DNA from: Vigna angularis
Lineage: Eukaryota; Streptophyta; Magnoliopsida; Fabales; Fabaceae
DNA length: 64,000 bases
Assembly: GCF_016808095.1 (NCBI RefSeq)
Contig: NC_068980.1
Span: 10,816,388 to 10,880,387 of the forward strand
Direction of reading: 5' to 3'
Shown: piece after piece, positions 45,002-57,325 of the stretch
Layout of the letters: each line of letters starts with the position of its first letter
Position numbering within the stretch: the first letter of the stretch is position 1
Position numbers and translations under genes: made by a program
The notes under the pieces: model-generated
Seen by the model: the letters and a program-made list of their open reading frames with translations, nothing else
Told to the model about the DNA's origin: nothing
Databases searched by the model: none

Positions 45002-47270
45002 AAAAAAACCAAAAAGAGAGAGGTTGAATTGGTTTGATGTTAAAGATTAAAACTTTAAAGATATAGAAAGAACACACCGCTCTTGAAGAACCATAAGAGA
45101 TGAAGAAAATATTTGTCTTAAGGTTACAAGAAATGAACATCTTCTTTAAATCACGCAAATGATACTTTGCTTGAATCACAAAAAAAATTAACATGCTTAC
45201 AAACCTTAGCAGATCCACACTAGTGCAATGAAGGGATACGACAATGGTTGTACAATCGATGTATATTCAGGTGAGGTAAAAAGTAAAACTTTTTGGCCTC
45301 GACTCAAAAATCGAAGAAAAAAGGTTACAATTTTGCCTCAGTTCAAAAAACCCAAAGCAGTAAACCAAAAAATGGTTTTATTTCCTTGGTTTTGGTTCGA
45401 ATGGAAGTCGTAGTCCCTTAAAATTAATTAATTAAAGTGTTTGTGACCTCGGTTCGATGTAGAACTGAAGCAGTAGACCATTTTTCTCCTTGGTTTTTAC
45501 CAGAACTATTGTCTAAAATATGTTTTTTTTTTTAAAAATGGTCATTTCTATAAACATTTCATATCACATAAACCCATAAACAAAGAAACAAACCTGCACA
45601 TAAAAAGAATTATCCACAACCTAGAAATATAACCCTACATATAATTATCTAATGCGATTTTTGGTTTTGATAGCTATAATTATTATTTTTGAACGAAATT
45701 GTTTTTGACCACTCTCTTAAACTTCTATTTCAGGATAAAAATACCAGGATCCCTTATTTTGAGTGAATATGAACTTTAAAAATTATTTGGATTGTAGATC
45801 TTAAAATGACCCTACCTTTTACTCTCGTTAACAATTTTTACCTTATTATATATGGATTTAGGTAGAATTTTTTTTTTGATACTATGGTAGCTCGCATAGC
45901 TAGCTAATCCTTCTAGATTTTTAAGAAAATGTTGTTTTCTATTTTTTGGAAATTTATTAGACTTTGAATTTTGAACTAAACTTTTTTGTGAGGGGATTTT
46001 ACGATTTTTCTTGTCATTCCATCAAATTTTTTGGTCATTTGAAGTTTGTTTGAGCATACTCTTAGTTTTATCTATACCTATGTTTTCATGTGTATGATGT
46101 ATGAAGAATAAAAAAACAAACGAAAACATGAAAAACCTAAAACGAAACTAACCTTGAAGGTGACTTTGGTGCTAAAACGTAACGAAGAAAATGTGCACAA
46201 AATCAATCGGTGAAAACAAAAGAAAATCATACCTAAGCACTTAATCAACGTAAAATGAAAGAAAAAATGGATGAAATGTTGAAGTTGATGGTCGCGAAAA
46301 TGGAAGACGAGAGAGCAGCACACAAAGAAAATGGCTTCTGTCTGAAATGTGAAAGAGACTCTGTTCATGAAATTTAACCCTATAAACATGTTATTACCTC
46401 AATTATTTTATTAACCGAGACAATAAGGACTCTATGTCCTTAGTTCTATTAAGAACCGCTACTTAAAGCTTCACCAAAAAAATATTTTCAGTTATTTTAT
46501 GTCATGGCTCGCAGTATAATCGAAGTAAAAACACTTTATGGCCTCGGTTCTCTAAACAACCGAGGTCATAGAGCCCTCTAGGCTTCGGTTATTTATGAAC
46601 AAAGATATATATGTTTGCAATAATTGTAAAAATACTACCGTGCCATTTTATGCTTCGGTTGCAACGAAACCGATGTTAAATGTGCAAGTTAACATCCATA
46701 TCTTTTTACTAGTGACAAACACCTCCAGAGTCAGACTTGATAAAATTTAAAGCACTAACGATAACTCAATTTTTCTCAAAGATTAACAAGAAAGAGTTTT
46801 TCACTTTCAACTTCTTCTGTGTATTTTGAATGAAAGTCTACCACTTCATTTGTAAAGTTCCTTTTCGAAATTATGTCAAGAATATGAAACACCAGTTTTA
46901 AAAATAGTCAAAATAATTTATTATTATATAAGTTATAATATATTATTAAGTAGTATTTAGAAAACAAAATTTATTTGAGATAATTGATTATACTGGGCAT
47001 AATAAAAAAATGTCCTTTTAAGTTACAATCAATTATTTAACTGGTATTTGTAAAAAATAAAAAACTTTCGCAAGAATTTTTCAATGCTCTGATGCTTAGT
47101 TCTCCTATACATAATTCTAAACTAAAGACTTAACCAAAAATAAAAAAAACTTTGTACAAAATTTTATAAGTTTTCAAGCCTTTATTGTCTTCAATTAACC
47201 TTCCATTTTCAACTTGGGCATCATTATCAAAACTTTATCTTGTAATAAGATTTCATTTTTTTTATCAAGA
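45002..47270. repeat. Decayed SIRE-like LTR split by a CACTA element
   Basis: The LTR parts are 45002-45217 and 46718-47270. The left part resembles Copia-2 LTR blocks (AACCAA.GAG..GGTTGAATTGG; CTCTTGAA..CCA.AAGAGATGAA). The right part ends with a block like TTGG.CATCAT.AAAACTT.ATCTT, as near 27590-27610. Similarity is patchy and ends are not defined. No gene is seen. Confidence 0.4.
45218..46714. mobile_element. Third CACTA-type element, non-autonomous
   Basis: It starts CACTAGTGCAATG and ends TTTTTACTAGTG. Inside are repeated CCTCGGTT, ACCGAGG and related blocks near both ends (45280-45480 and 46395-46680). The flanking triplets are CCA and ACA, so the duplication is imperfect or one end is misplaced. 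There is no transposase; the longest frames are T-rich chance frames. Confidence 0.65.
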
Positions 47271-47913
47271 AGAATTAGAAAATCTTATCACGTTGTTAAT
47301 TATTTAGGAAACATGATAGACGTCCAAGTTAAAAGTGGTTGGGTTCATTTAGTGTCCTTTGAGCTATTATGTGAATTCTGTTAGAGGAATCCTTGTGAAA
47401 TGCATTATAGTATGTGGAAAAGTAATGATAGAGTCATGTTGATAGAGCGAAAGGACTTAAATTTGATATCAGCTTCAGCTTACTGTTGTTGAAAACATAA
47501 ATAAGAAATATTGTGTAAACCAGATATTACATGGAGCAGTAAAATTTAAGGTTTATGTCACACTTATGATTGTCATCACTGTTCTATATGACTTTGTCGC
47601 TCCTTAACATTTGACCATAAAGTACCATAGTATATGGATTCTTTTATAATTTTTTAAGTATATTCAATGTTCTTGTTTGGATAATTTAAAAGTTTGAATT
47701 ACTAATCTTGGGAATCTCAAAATTTTGAAATGAGGAGCTTCATATATTATTAGGTCATACACTTGGGTGTCTTCTTACCACGACGACTCAAGGGTTTGAA
47801 AGGTCTAAAACAACCTAAAAGTGAGGTATTTTTTTCATTAATAAAACAATTTATGTTAATGTGTATCACAATTTCTTTTTAATTTGTTTTCAAGTTTTTT
47901 GTGATATAAAATT
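47271..47913. other. Intergenic DNA, no gene seen
   Basis: AT-rich, with short frames only. Nothing in it is recognised. Confidence 0.5.
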
Positions 47914-50416
47914 TGTAACATCCCAAAATTATATAGTCAGCAACTATATACTTAGAATAATTACATGTATCAATAACCCAAAACAGTTTAAAAGTAAAGG
48001 GAACAGATTTAATTAAATGGCCGAACGACCTTACTTATATACAATTCAACGAGCGTTCACAAAAATGATAAGGACGAACGGTTTACAAAACAATGACCGA
48101 ACGTCCAACTATTTACAATTCACAAAAGAGCGCTCGCTCACAGCCGCTCACTATTCTAACTACTCTATCTAAAAACCGAACGCCCTTACTGTTCGGCCTT
48201 CACCTCAACTTCTACTAAGTTATCTTCAGCAATAACTTCCTCTTCAAGTGTTTGCTCCAGAGACACATCTCCCTCTGCTCACATCCACACGGATGATCAT
48301 TGCATTTGACAAGAAGGATGTACATAATCCAGACAACACAATGGAAATGCAAGGGTAAGCTTATTGAATTTAATTCAAGTCAAAACCGATATTTCATACT
48401 TATCAAATTCAGCAAGTAAATTCATAACATATACATTCAATTCATACATAAATTTCATCCAAAATCCTGATACTAGACCGACCGTCCAGACTGTATGAAT
48501 CCTGTGTAGCTAAGGCGTCCGTGCACTCAGGTGGGTTAACTGGAATGCTCATCAGTAGTCACCTAAGGTTAGTCTGTTCTGTCCAAGTTACAGTTATGGA
48601 CTAGACCTCCTGCTATTCCCACGCATGACATACTCCTCTCTACTTGAGAACGAGCACTCACGGAATATCAGGATGGATCACCATCTAAGCTTACCACGTT
48701 CATACTTACAAATCTCAATATCCATTCAAGAGTCGTTCCACCCTGGAACGCTCGTTCAAATCCAAAATCACAATTTCAGTTCTCATAATGTTCGCACATC
48801 TTAATTCATCCTCTTAAATACATTTTCATTCTATGTTCCACTTCCTTAAAAAGACGAACGTTCACTCCTCTTCATAACGAGGACGAACGTCGAGAGCGAG
48901 ACCGAGGAAGACTTCTTTGAATCAGTTAAATGAACTGACTCTAGTACGATCGGAAAATACTTAGAATAATTTAAGTTCAATGACTCTAGAAAGAATCCAA
49001 TGGATAGATACATCACAAACTTGTTTGGATAAAATAAACCGAACACGATTTAATTCAGGAGACAAACCGCCAGTCAATGACCGAGCGCGAAAGTAGGCGT
49101 TTAATGAATTTTTGGACGAACGTCACTGAAGACTTGGTCGAACGTCACTAGATCTATTGGACGAACGCTATTTAAATTTATGGAACGCTTATGGGAATTT
49201 AGGACGAACGCTATTTTAATTCAGGACGAACGCTATTACATCGTTGTTAATTACGAAAAGAACGAGCGTTCGGTATAGGACCGAGCGCTACTTATCATTT
49301 ACACTTTTAGGACGAGCGTTCGGTAAAAGACCGAGCGCTACTTAGGATATTTACGTTTGGCCGAACGCGCAAACGTAAGGCTAATATAAGAGAGCGTTCG
49401 TCCTCAAAGAGAATCCTTTCCAAATGAAAGGGTTCAACTACTTCAAAGAATTTACCAAGACTACCGAACGGTCAATGACCGTTTCGATAACGAACATTCA
49501 TGTTCATAGGATTTTCATATTTACATTCCACATACAGTAACCATATTTTCCAGTATAAACTTTCATGCATTTAATGACTCATATCATGGCACAAATTCAT
49601 TCTTCTTCATACATCATCTCATCATACAACTCATTTTTTTTAATATAACCCAATCATAGAACATTTCATCATTTACATGCATCATTTCATAATCATATTC
49701 GCATACCACAATACAATAACATGAATCATACTTCAAGCAACATTTAAACGTACATGCAGTACAACACAATCACATGAATTAAATCTAATAAGCTTCCTTT
49801 ACCCGGATTTAGTAGTGTGCGTTCGTTCTTCAGAAAGAAAACCAGATCCCAATACAACCTCTTCTATTCTTAACGTTCAACCCAAAACTCCTTAAGCTAA
49901 AATTACAGAAAACCAATATTGGTTCAGAGAAGGTGCATGCAAATTCAGAATGAGGCTTGCATGTAGCTAAGGAAGAACAATGAAGAACGTGAAACTTACC
50001 CGTTTCAGAATCCAAAAACCGTTCGGTTCCAGACGAAGCTCATGGTGCAAGGATCGTTCTCACGGTGCTGAAACGTGAACGAAGCAGAGAATGGTGAGTT
50101 GCGGAAGGGAGAAGGGGAATGGTTTTTAGAGAGAAGATGGAGAATTTGGAATTTCAGAAATTTTGGGGAAGAAGATGAAGTGTGCAGAGAAAGGGGAAAA
50201 GTTTTCCAGAAATCAATTTTCTCTTCCCAGGCAGGACGTGCGTCCATTCTTCTACTGCCACATGTCTTCCATTAATGTTTTGGAACGTTCCAAAAATGAC
50301 ATCTGGCCGTTGCATGCAAAGTGAGTACGTGCGTGTCTTTAATGGCACTGAACACGTGTCACGGGCATTAATGGAAGCAGAGTGGTGATTCAGCAGTGAA
50401 TTTAATGGACGTGACA
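47914..50416. mobile_element. Solo LTR of a Gypsy-like element
   Basis: 2503 bp, with plus-strand ends TGTAACATCCC and GGACGTGACA and target duplication AAATT at 47909-47913 and 50417-50421. The reverse strand starts TGTCACGTCC and ends GGGATGTTACA, ends I associate with Tekay-type LTRs, so the minus orientation is likelier. There is no interior. Frames at 49830-50417 are short and unrecognised. Confidence 0.88.
48010..49400. repeat. Dispersed CGAACG/CGTTCG motif field inside the solo LTR
   Basis: Variants of GGACGAACGCT, GACCGAGCGCT and GAGCGTTCG recur dozens of times, densest at 49075-49400. CpG is thus far more frequent than in the flanking DNA. Spacing is irregular, so this is not a simple tandem repeat. 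Confidence 0.75.
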
Positions 50417-50421
50417 AAATT

Positions 50422-51020
50422 ATCTATTAAATTGTCATAATTAATTTTATTTAATAATTTTTTTTCAAAATAATGTGAATCCAATCTTTATTGACAATGT
50501 TGATTTTAAATAAATTTTTATTTTCTTTAGCTATGAAAAACTTCTTTCGATTGAAGCAGTGTATACTAGAATTGTTAACATTATTCTATAACTTATATAA
50601 GCATTTGAAAAAAAAATCTATTTCTTTATATAATTAAGAATGAGTTAAAACAATAAAATCTGATTCTGATCGTCAAGAAAGTAAATACAATTATAGACTA
50701 GTAGTATTTTGAAGTTTGAAATTTCATGTGCTTAAATTTAATTTTCAAATTTTAACCTTATTATAATTTATTAAATAACTTAGAAGATTACGAAACAAAA
50801 TAATATATACATGTATACATACATGTATGTATACATATATGTATAATCGATCGACCGATCGCTCTATCCACTATAGAGATGACTCGTCATTTATCAACTA
50901 TATCAAACGTTCGTTAACTATTCTATTGTTAAAAGTGATTGTCAAACCTTCGCTAGCAAGTCAAAACGCTTGACAAAAGTCAAGAGATATTAAATGAGAT
51001 TGGGCCAATTAGTCCAACAC
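50422..51020. other. AT-rich DNA with a TATACATGTATA tract
   Basis: No gene is seen. A short alternating tract of ATACATGTAT units is at about 50805-50845, followed by ATCGATCGACCGATCG. Confidence 0.5.
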
Positions 51021-51029
51021 TTAAATAAT

Positions 51030-52067
51030 GAATGTTTGATCCTACACCTCCAAGATATCATCCTGCACCTCCAAAAATTACATTTTTAACCTTTTAACAT
51101 TTCATCCTACACCTTCAAATTTTTCAAAATTTTCATTTTCAACTTTAATAAATATTTTTTCATTTTTTTTCTTTCTTATTCACCACCTTAATAATAATTT
51201 AATTTAATTTAAAATTTAAATATTATTTAATATAATTTTATATTTTAATAGTAATTAAAATATGATTTATATTATAATAATAATTCTATTAAAAACTTAT
51301 AAATAAAATAATGAAAATAAAATTAATAATAATAAAAAAAAATATTTATAATCATGTATTTAAATATATTAAATTATATTAAAATATTAAATTATATTCA
51401 ATAATTATTAAAGTTTAAAAAAAACAAAATTTTGAAAAGATCTCTTAATCGGATATAGATATCCGATAAGTAACGTTACGGATATCCATATATGATGAAC
51501 AATTGTTTTTAGAAATTTATTTTTTATTTAAATTTTAATAATTATTTAATTTAATTTAATATTTTAATATAATTTAAATATATTTAAATATTTTATTTAA
51601 TATAATTTTATTTGATTTTAAATAAATAATTATTTTTAAAATTTTGTCTTTTATTTAAATTTTAATAATTATTTAATTTATTTTAGTATTTTAATATATT
51701 TAATATATTTAAATATATTAAATATTTTATTTAATATAATTTTTTATTTATTGTTATTATTTTTATTTTTATTATTTTATTTTTATATTTTTAATATAAC
51801 TAATATTATAATATAAATCATATTTTAATAATTCTTAAAATATAAAATTATATTAAATAATATTTGAATTTTAAATTTAATTATTATTAAGGTGATGTAG
51901 AGTGTTTTTAATAAGAAAAAGAAGAAAATGAAAAGATATTTTTTAAAGTTAAAAATGAAATTTTTTAAAAAGTTGGAGGTGTAGGATAAGAATGAAATGT
52001 TAGAAGGTTAAAAATATAATTTTTGAAGGTGTAGGATGGTATCTTGGAGGTGTAGGATGAAACACTC
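51030..52067. mobile_element. Mutator-like foldback element (MITE)
   Basis: 1038 bp, with terminal inverted repeats of about 150 bp (GAATGTTTGATCCTACACC at the left, GGTGTAGGATGAAACACTC at the right). It has a perfect 9-bp duplication TTAAATAAT at 51021-51029 and 52068-52076. Nine-base duplications and long inverted repeats are typical of Mutator-like elements. The interior is AT-rich and partly palindromic (GGATATAGATATCC near 51453). It has no coding capacity. Confidence 0.85.
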
Positions 52068-52122
52068 TTAAATAATTAGACCAATAGTTCAGATAGTCTA
52101 GTTAAAGAAAAAATAGTCAAAA

Positions 52123-52866
52123 GAGAGTTGCTCCTTCCACCACCACCAACTGTTCCCTGCACCACCCCATACCTAATTTTCCCTTGCTATAAAACGGATG
52201 TCAACATCCGTTTCACCTTCAACGGATGTTGACATCCGTTTACATATTTTATATTTTAGTTTATTGTTTTATTTAAAAAAAACTATCTGTTAACGGATGT
52301 GGCACATCCGTTTAATAGATTTTCAAAATATATTTTAATTATTATTTAAATAATAATATATAAATTAAATTAATAATAATTATTTTATTAAATAAAATAA
52401 AATTAATTGATAAATAATTAAGTAATAATTTAAAAAAATTAAATAATATTTATGTATTAATTTAAAATATAAAAAATTAAAAAACTAAAAACTAAAAAAA
52501 AAACCTTCAACAAATGTCGCCACATCCGTTACAGATCCGTTTTAATAGATTTATAAAATATATTTTAATTATTATTTAAATAATAATACATAAATGAAAT
52601 TAATAATAATTATTTTATTAAATAAAATAAAATTAATTTATATATAATTAAGTAATAATCTTAAAAAAATTAAATAATATTTATATATTAATTTAAAATA
52701 CAATAAATTAAAAAAACTAAAAAAAAAAACTCAATGGATGTGTCACATCTATTGAAGAAAAAAGGTGGGAGTGTAGGATATTTTAAAATATAAAAGATAG
52801 TTTTGGTATTTAAAAAAAATGTGGTGGACCAGAAAGCAATATGGGGTAGTGTAGGGAGTAACCCTC
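52123..52866. mobile_element. Second foldback element, probably Mutator-like
   Basis: Termini GAGAGTTGCTCC and GGGAGTAACCCTC are inverted relatives, and CACCCCAT/ATGGGGT.GTG extends the match. The flanks TAGTCAAAA (52114-52122) and TAATAAAAA (52867-52875) agree at 7 of 9 positions, so the duplication is decayed. The interior holds the tandem repeat at 52291-52740 and hairpins such as ACGGATGTCAACATCCG. Confidence 0.6.
52291..52740. repeat. About 230-bp tandem duplication
   Basis: Two units with TTTAATAGAT at 52311 and 52541 followed by almost identical AT-rich sequence. Each is headed by an ACATCCGTT-type hairpin, and a third head is at about 52734. Confidence 0.85.
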
Positions 52867-52987
52867 TAATAAAAAATATCTAACCGTAATAACGTAGATT
52901 ACGGGACCAACTAATCAAATCTCAAGACTAATGTGGATTACAGACAAGTAACCGGATTTTAAGATAATTAGTTTATTTTACTTTTTA

Positions 52988-53520
52988 GATCCTTTGGATG
53001 GATCTTCAAAGATTGACTGCGGAGTTTCTATTGAAACTGTATGAATTTTAACTTCAATTGCCAAACAAAATTGCTGCATTTAAAAACTGAAAACATTATA
53101 ATAACTGCCAGCATTTTTTCTGTTGCACAAAGATCTTGGAATTTACATGGTAAAGAATGAAGCTAAAGTAAGTCTTGAAGATGTAATGCAACCTGGAAAC
53201 CAAATGCTAGTAGCAGTTACTGCATGTATGGAAGCTCTTGCATGGTAAAATAGACAATCTGTGAAACACAACTTGTATAAAAATATTTTCTTTTCACAAC
53301 GAATTTCAAGGTTGTCCTGTTTTTCTTATACAAACATAATTGGAAGTTTCTTATTTTTCTAGTCACAAATATATGATGCTAATTGAATAAACTAACTATG
53401 GAATTGCAATTCGTGCTTAGCACAGGAAATGCAGGAAATGGAGTGAATGATTTTACACTCGATCCTTCTCTTGGGGAGCACATATTAACTCACCCCAACA
53501 TCAAGGTTATATGCAAGTGA
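52988..53520 (+). pseudogene. Cytosolic-type fructose-1,6-bisphosphatase gene fragment
   Basis: Three blocks appear in the right order. At 52988-53040: DPLDGSSKIDCGVSIETV, matching the metal-binding DPLDGSSNIDCGVSIGT motif. At about 53166-53250: LEDVMQPGN.M then, one frame over, YCMYGSSCM, matching the LQPGKNM.AAGYCMYGSSC region. At 53424-53520: VLSTGN..NGVNDFTLDPSLGEHILTHPNIK, matching the sugar-phosphate-binding region. GYCMYGSSC points to the cytosolic enzyme of sucrose synthesis, not the plastid form. A frameshift, internal stops and missing 5' and 3' exons mark it as dead. Gaps between blocks look like retained introns, so it is a genomic copy, not a retrocopy. It lies just after the second foldback element, which may or may not have carried it. 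Confidence 0.8.
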
Positions 53521-55490
53521 CCGTGAAATTGGTATATCAAATTATTATAACTTTTAGCAGAAAATTCTATATTTTCTTCTATACAATAAGACGTAGTAGC
53601 ATCAAGATGTGTACATGTAACTCTAGAGTCCTTCATCCTTGTTCTATATGCATTTCAGTTTTTAAATAATATCAGTTTTCTTACCGTTATTTACATGAAA
53701 ATAAATATTAGATTTAATGTAAAAATCACAATTATTATTGATTAATACGATAAGTAGAAGGGTGAATTGGAATTAAAATGCACATACAAATATTTAAAGT
53801 AATTACTAAAATTTGAAAAAGTATCTTTTTTTTTATTTATATACTTTTGTTCTTTCTTTATTTTTTCTTAAAATTTTGTTTCAATTTTCTCTCTATTTGT
53901 GAAAAAGAAACTATTAAAAAAAAGACTTAAATGTTTACTCGTCAAGATAAATTTCTATTAGTATCAGTTTTAAAAATGAAGAAATTAAATCTTTATGTTA
54001 TAAAAATTATATGGAAAAAATATGTCTGTTAAGTTGGATAGTTAACTCTACGTTGATGTAACATACTTTTCCTTTTTTTTCTTTGATGTACAGTTTTTTT
54101 TTCTTTTATTCAGTTTTCTCTCTTCTCTTAACAATCATGAATCACACGTCTACTTTTTTGTTTCCATACCAACTACCCACCACATTCAAACAAACCAAAT
54201 TAAGTTTAAAATTTTAAAAGAATATATTACAAAAATAAAAGAAAATAAGAGTAAATCGAAAAAACTTGATCTTATAATTAGAAATAAACAATGAATATAT
54301 AAAACTTGAGATTCCTTTGTTTTTTTGTATTTCATTTTTAACTGTAAAACTGTCACATTTTTTTTTATTTCTTTTTGTTTATCTCATTTTTAATTTTGTT
54401 TCAACTATGTATTTTTATTTTTTATTTTCACACAAATATTCAAAATAAAAATTGACTACTTTATATGATGAAAAATAAAAGAATTACAATAAAAATTTTC
54501 AAAATATATTTTAGTTAATTGCTGTAATTTTTTTCCTCATAACTAAAAAAAACTCTGACAAACAAAGAAGCCAACATCAAACAATTTATTTTTTACCAAA
54601 ACCAAATGCAAAACGAAGACAAAAGGTAAAAGATTATTTAAACCTTAGCATTTAATTAATAATATGTAACTCACACTAATTAACCCTTTCTCTTTTCTTT
54701 TTTTCGTGGTAAAAAATTAGATGGGGCCGTTATTATTAGCAGTGTTATCTGAAATCATATTATACCTCCTACACTTTTCACGTCAATCCAAACAACATTT
54801 ATTGTATGCACGGTCAATCACCTACAACGCAATTCAATGCTATTTTTTATTTATCTTTCTACATTATCTTTTCATTTGTGTCTAATAAATAGCTTCAGCC
54901 ACTTGTAATAATCATTATACAGAATAATATAATTTAACTTTTTAAAAAAATACATAAAAAAAATGATGTAATATATAAAAAAAATGTATGATTAAATAGA
55001 TTGAAAAGAGTTACATAGTACAATACTTTGTTTATTGTGATGTAAATGGAGTAAAAAGTTACGTGACCCAGCGTGAGACAGTGCTCGGGGTGGCTGATCC
55101 TATCCGTTTCCCATGTTAAGAGGAGGGAGAAAAAGTTGAATAGGAGAGAAAAAAAATTAGACAAGAAAAAAGACAAGAGAAAAAATATTAACGGACATGA
55201 TCTTTTCATATATTTTTTTAATATAGAGATCTAATATTTTTATTTTTAAAATTAAATAATAAATAAAAATTCACTTCTGAAAACGAATTCAGCTTTAAAA
55301 AAATTATAATATACATTAAGCTGAGAAGTATTTTTAGCACTAGTATTTGTCATTGAAAATAAACAAAAAAATTAAAAATATGTAAAAAACTCATTAAATA
55401 TCAAGGATAGTAAGTGTGATATAAATTGACGAGAAAATAGGAAGAAAGGAAACCTTTTGACTTCCCAAGCATCAAAAACCAGCATCCAAC
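53521..55490. other. AT-rich intergenic DNA, no gene seen
   Basis: Long T-rich and A-rich runs with short chance frames only. Confidence 0.5.
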
Positions 55491-55619
55491 TCGCCGTCTC
55501 TTCTCTCAGCTGGCCTCCCCGCTCGTGACCTCCACATATTGGACCCTCTTCTCTCCTCCCCTTCCACCCGTGAGAGGGCCATCGTCATCGACATGAAGCA
55601 CATATTTGGGTTACATTAA
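55491..55619 (+). pseudogene. Possible MRS2/MGT magnesium transporter fragment
   Basis: A 42-codon stretch reads GLPARDLHILDPLLSSPSTRERAIVIDMKHI before a stop, resembling the N-terminal ARDLRIL.P...S..REKAIVVNLE.I block of plant MRS2-type transporters. Nothing else of the gene is seen nearby. The GC content is well above the surroundings. The match is short and from memory. Confidence 0.4.
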
Positions 55620-56993
55620 GAAATTATGTATCATTTTGGTAGTGTGGCTTGAAGTGAAGTTGTCCATGGCTGCTGGAATAATTTTTTTTAGTTCAATGAT
55701 AACTATTGTTTGGGTGCAAACCATTAAGTTATAGAGTCACGTTCTTTTGTCCAAAACTTCGCACATTTTGTCATGTTAAGATTCTGTAAATTTTTGGTTA
55801 AAGAAGAATTTAGGTTGGAATATAAGTCAATGGCTGTTTTCAGTTATTAGCCTTGGTGCAGTGAGGTTTTAAGTGTTAAAATTAGTTTATGTTTGAACTT
55901 ATTTGAAAAAATTCCTAGTTTAGTTAATTCTGAACTGATGAGGTATGTTTTTTTTCTGGTATTGTAACGTTTTGCTTCTTGTTTCTATCTTGGTCAAGAA
56001 ACGAATACTCATAATTACTACATTAAGCGAGTCTAAAGTGATTTTACTTTTAAGATGAAAATCCCATTTTTAGCATGAATGCAACATGTATCTAACCATT
56101 TGAGTTTGTGTAAGAATATAAATGTATGTATAAATCTCATTTATTAGAAAAAACATACAATCTCGGAAATTATTTTCTGATGTTTATAACAAACCAACAT
56201 TTTCTATTTTTTTAAAATCTACTAAAACTAAAATTTAACTCTGTTGATCAACAACAAACATAAAATTTACGTTATCTAAATGTATTATAAAACAGATTTA
56301 AAAAATTCGAAATAAGATACTTAAAAACTCTGTTTTGCACTAATATCTATCCCACGTGATTATATCATATAAAAAACCTGATAAATAGTATATGTACATT
56401 TAGAATAACATAGTTTACTAAAAATATTACACTCACAGTCAAAATTTTCATTTACTACAAATACATCACATCTATACACTTGTTATTTTATGAAATTATT
56501 CAATAGAACATTGTTTTTTCCTTTATACGTATTGAGAAGATGTTTAATATTAATTTTAAATAGTTACTAATTATGCTATTGTATTGTAGTCAATAAATTA
56601 GATTGATTGATTAATCTACCATCTTGATCGATTGACGTCTTGACTAACTCAACCTATTGATGAAACGATATTTCGATCAAACCGACATCAACTTACTTAT
56701 TTACTTACTCATCGACCGTTCCAACCGATTAGATCGACTGCCTTGATCAATAGTTTTTAATATATGAATGTAGGGTTATTTGTTATTATAAGCATTTGTT
56801 TTTGGATTTGAATGCAGCCAATGATTGTTAGAGAGGCTTCTTCTATCAACTTGCAATTGCATTTTCGTAAAATTAGTGATGAGACTAAACAAAGCAACAA
56901 ATCATACTATTAATAAAAATATTGTCCTTAGACAATTATAATAGCATACCACTAACTTTGTCATTATTCTTCCATTAGATTAGAGTCATCCGC
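55620..56993. other. Intergenic DNA, no gene seen
   Basis: AT-rich. At about 56595-56755 there are recurrent GATCGATT/AACCGAT-like words without a fixed period. Confidence 0.5.
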
Positions 56994-57312
56994 TGATACA
57001 ATATGCATCCAGGAGGAGAGTGGATCAACTGCTAGGCCCAAGAGAAATACTAGGAGACCTACAGATTGGGATGAATATGTGCACTGAGAGAGAGAGTATT
57101 ATGTTTGTTTTGTGCGAATCTTTTCTGTTAGAACCTTTTCTTACTGTATTTACATGGTTACCGTGATATACGGATAAACCGTTAGTGATGCAGAGAATAT
57201 AAATATGATAATAAAACTTGGAAAAGGGGATATCATTTTACCAAATTTCTATCTTCTTTGCTTGGAGGCCTGGTACCTCGAATACCAGAATTGTTCACTC
57301 TATTTCCTATCA
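56994..57312 (+). repeat. 5' LTR of the chromovirus
   Basis: TGATACAAT...CTATCA. A TATA box TATAAATA is at 57198-57205. The first roughly 95 bases remain open in the frame of the polyprotein C-terminus and end in TGA at about 57087-57089. Confidence 0.85.
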
Positions 57313-57313
57313 T

Positions 57314-57325
57314 TTGGTGCTTTCA
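57314..57325 (+). other. Putative primer binding site of the chromovirus
   Basis: TTTGGTGCTTTCA follows the LTR. I do not recognise the tRNA with certainty. Confidence 0.5.

Noticed and set aside
45215..46717. Exact target duplication of the third CACTA element
   Set aside because: The flanking triplets are CCA and ACA, not identical; the element is kept at lower confidence.
50800..50860. ATACATGTATA tract as a regulatory element
   Set aside because: Simple alternating repeat without gene context.
56994..57312. Target duplication of the chromovirus
   Set aside because: The 3' LTR runs off the window, so the flank cannot be compared.
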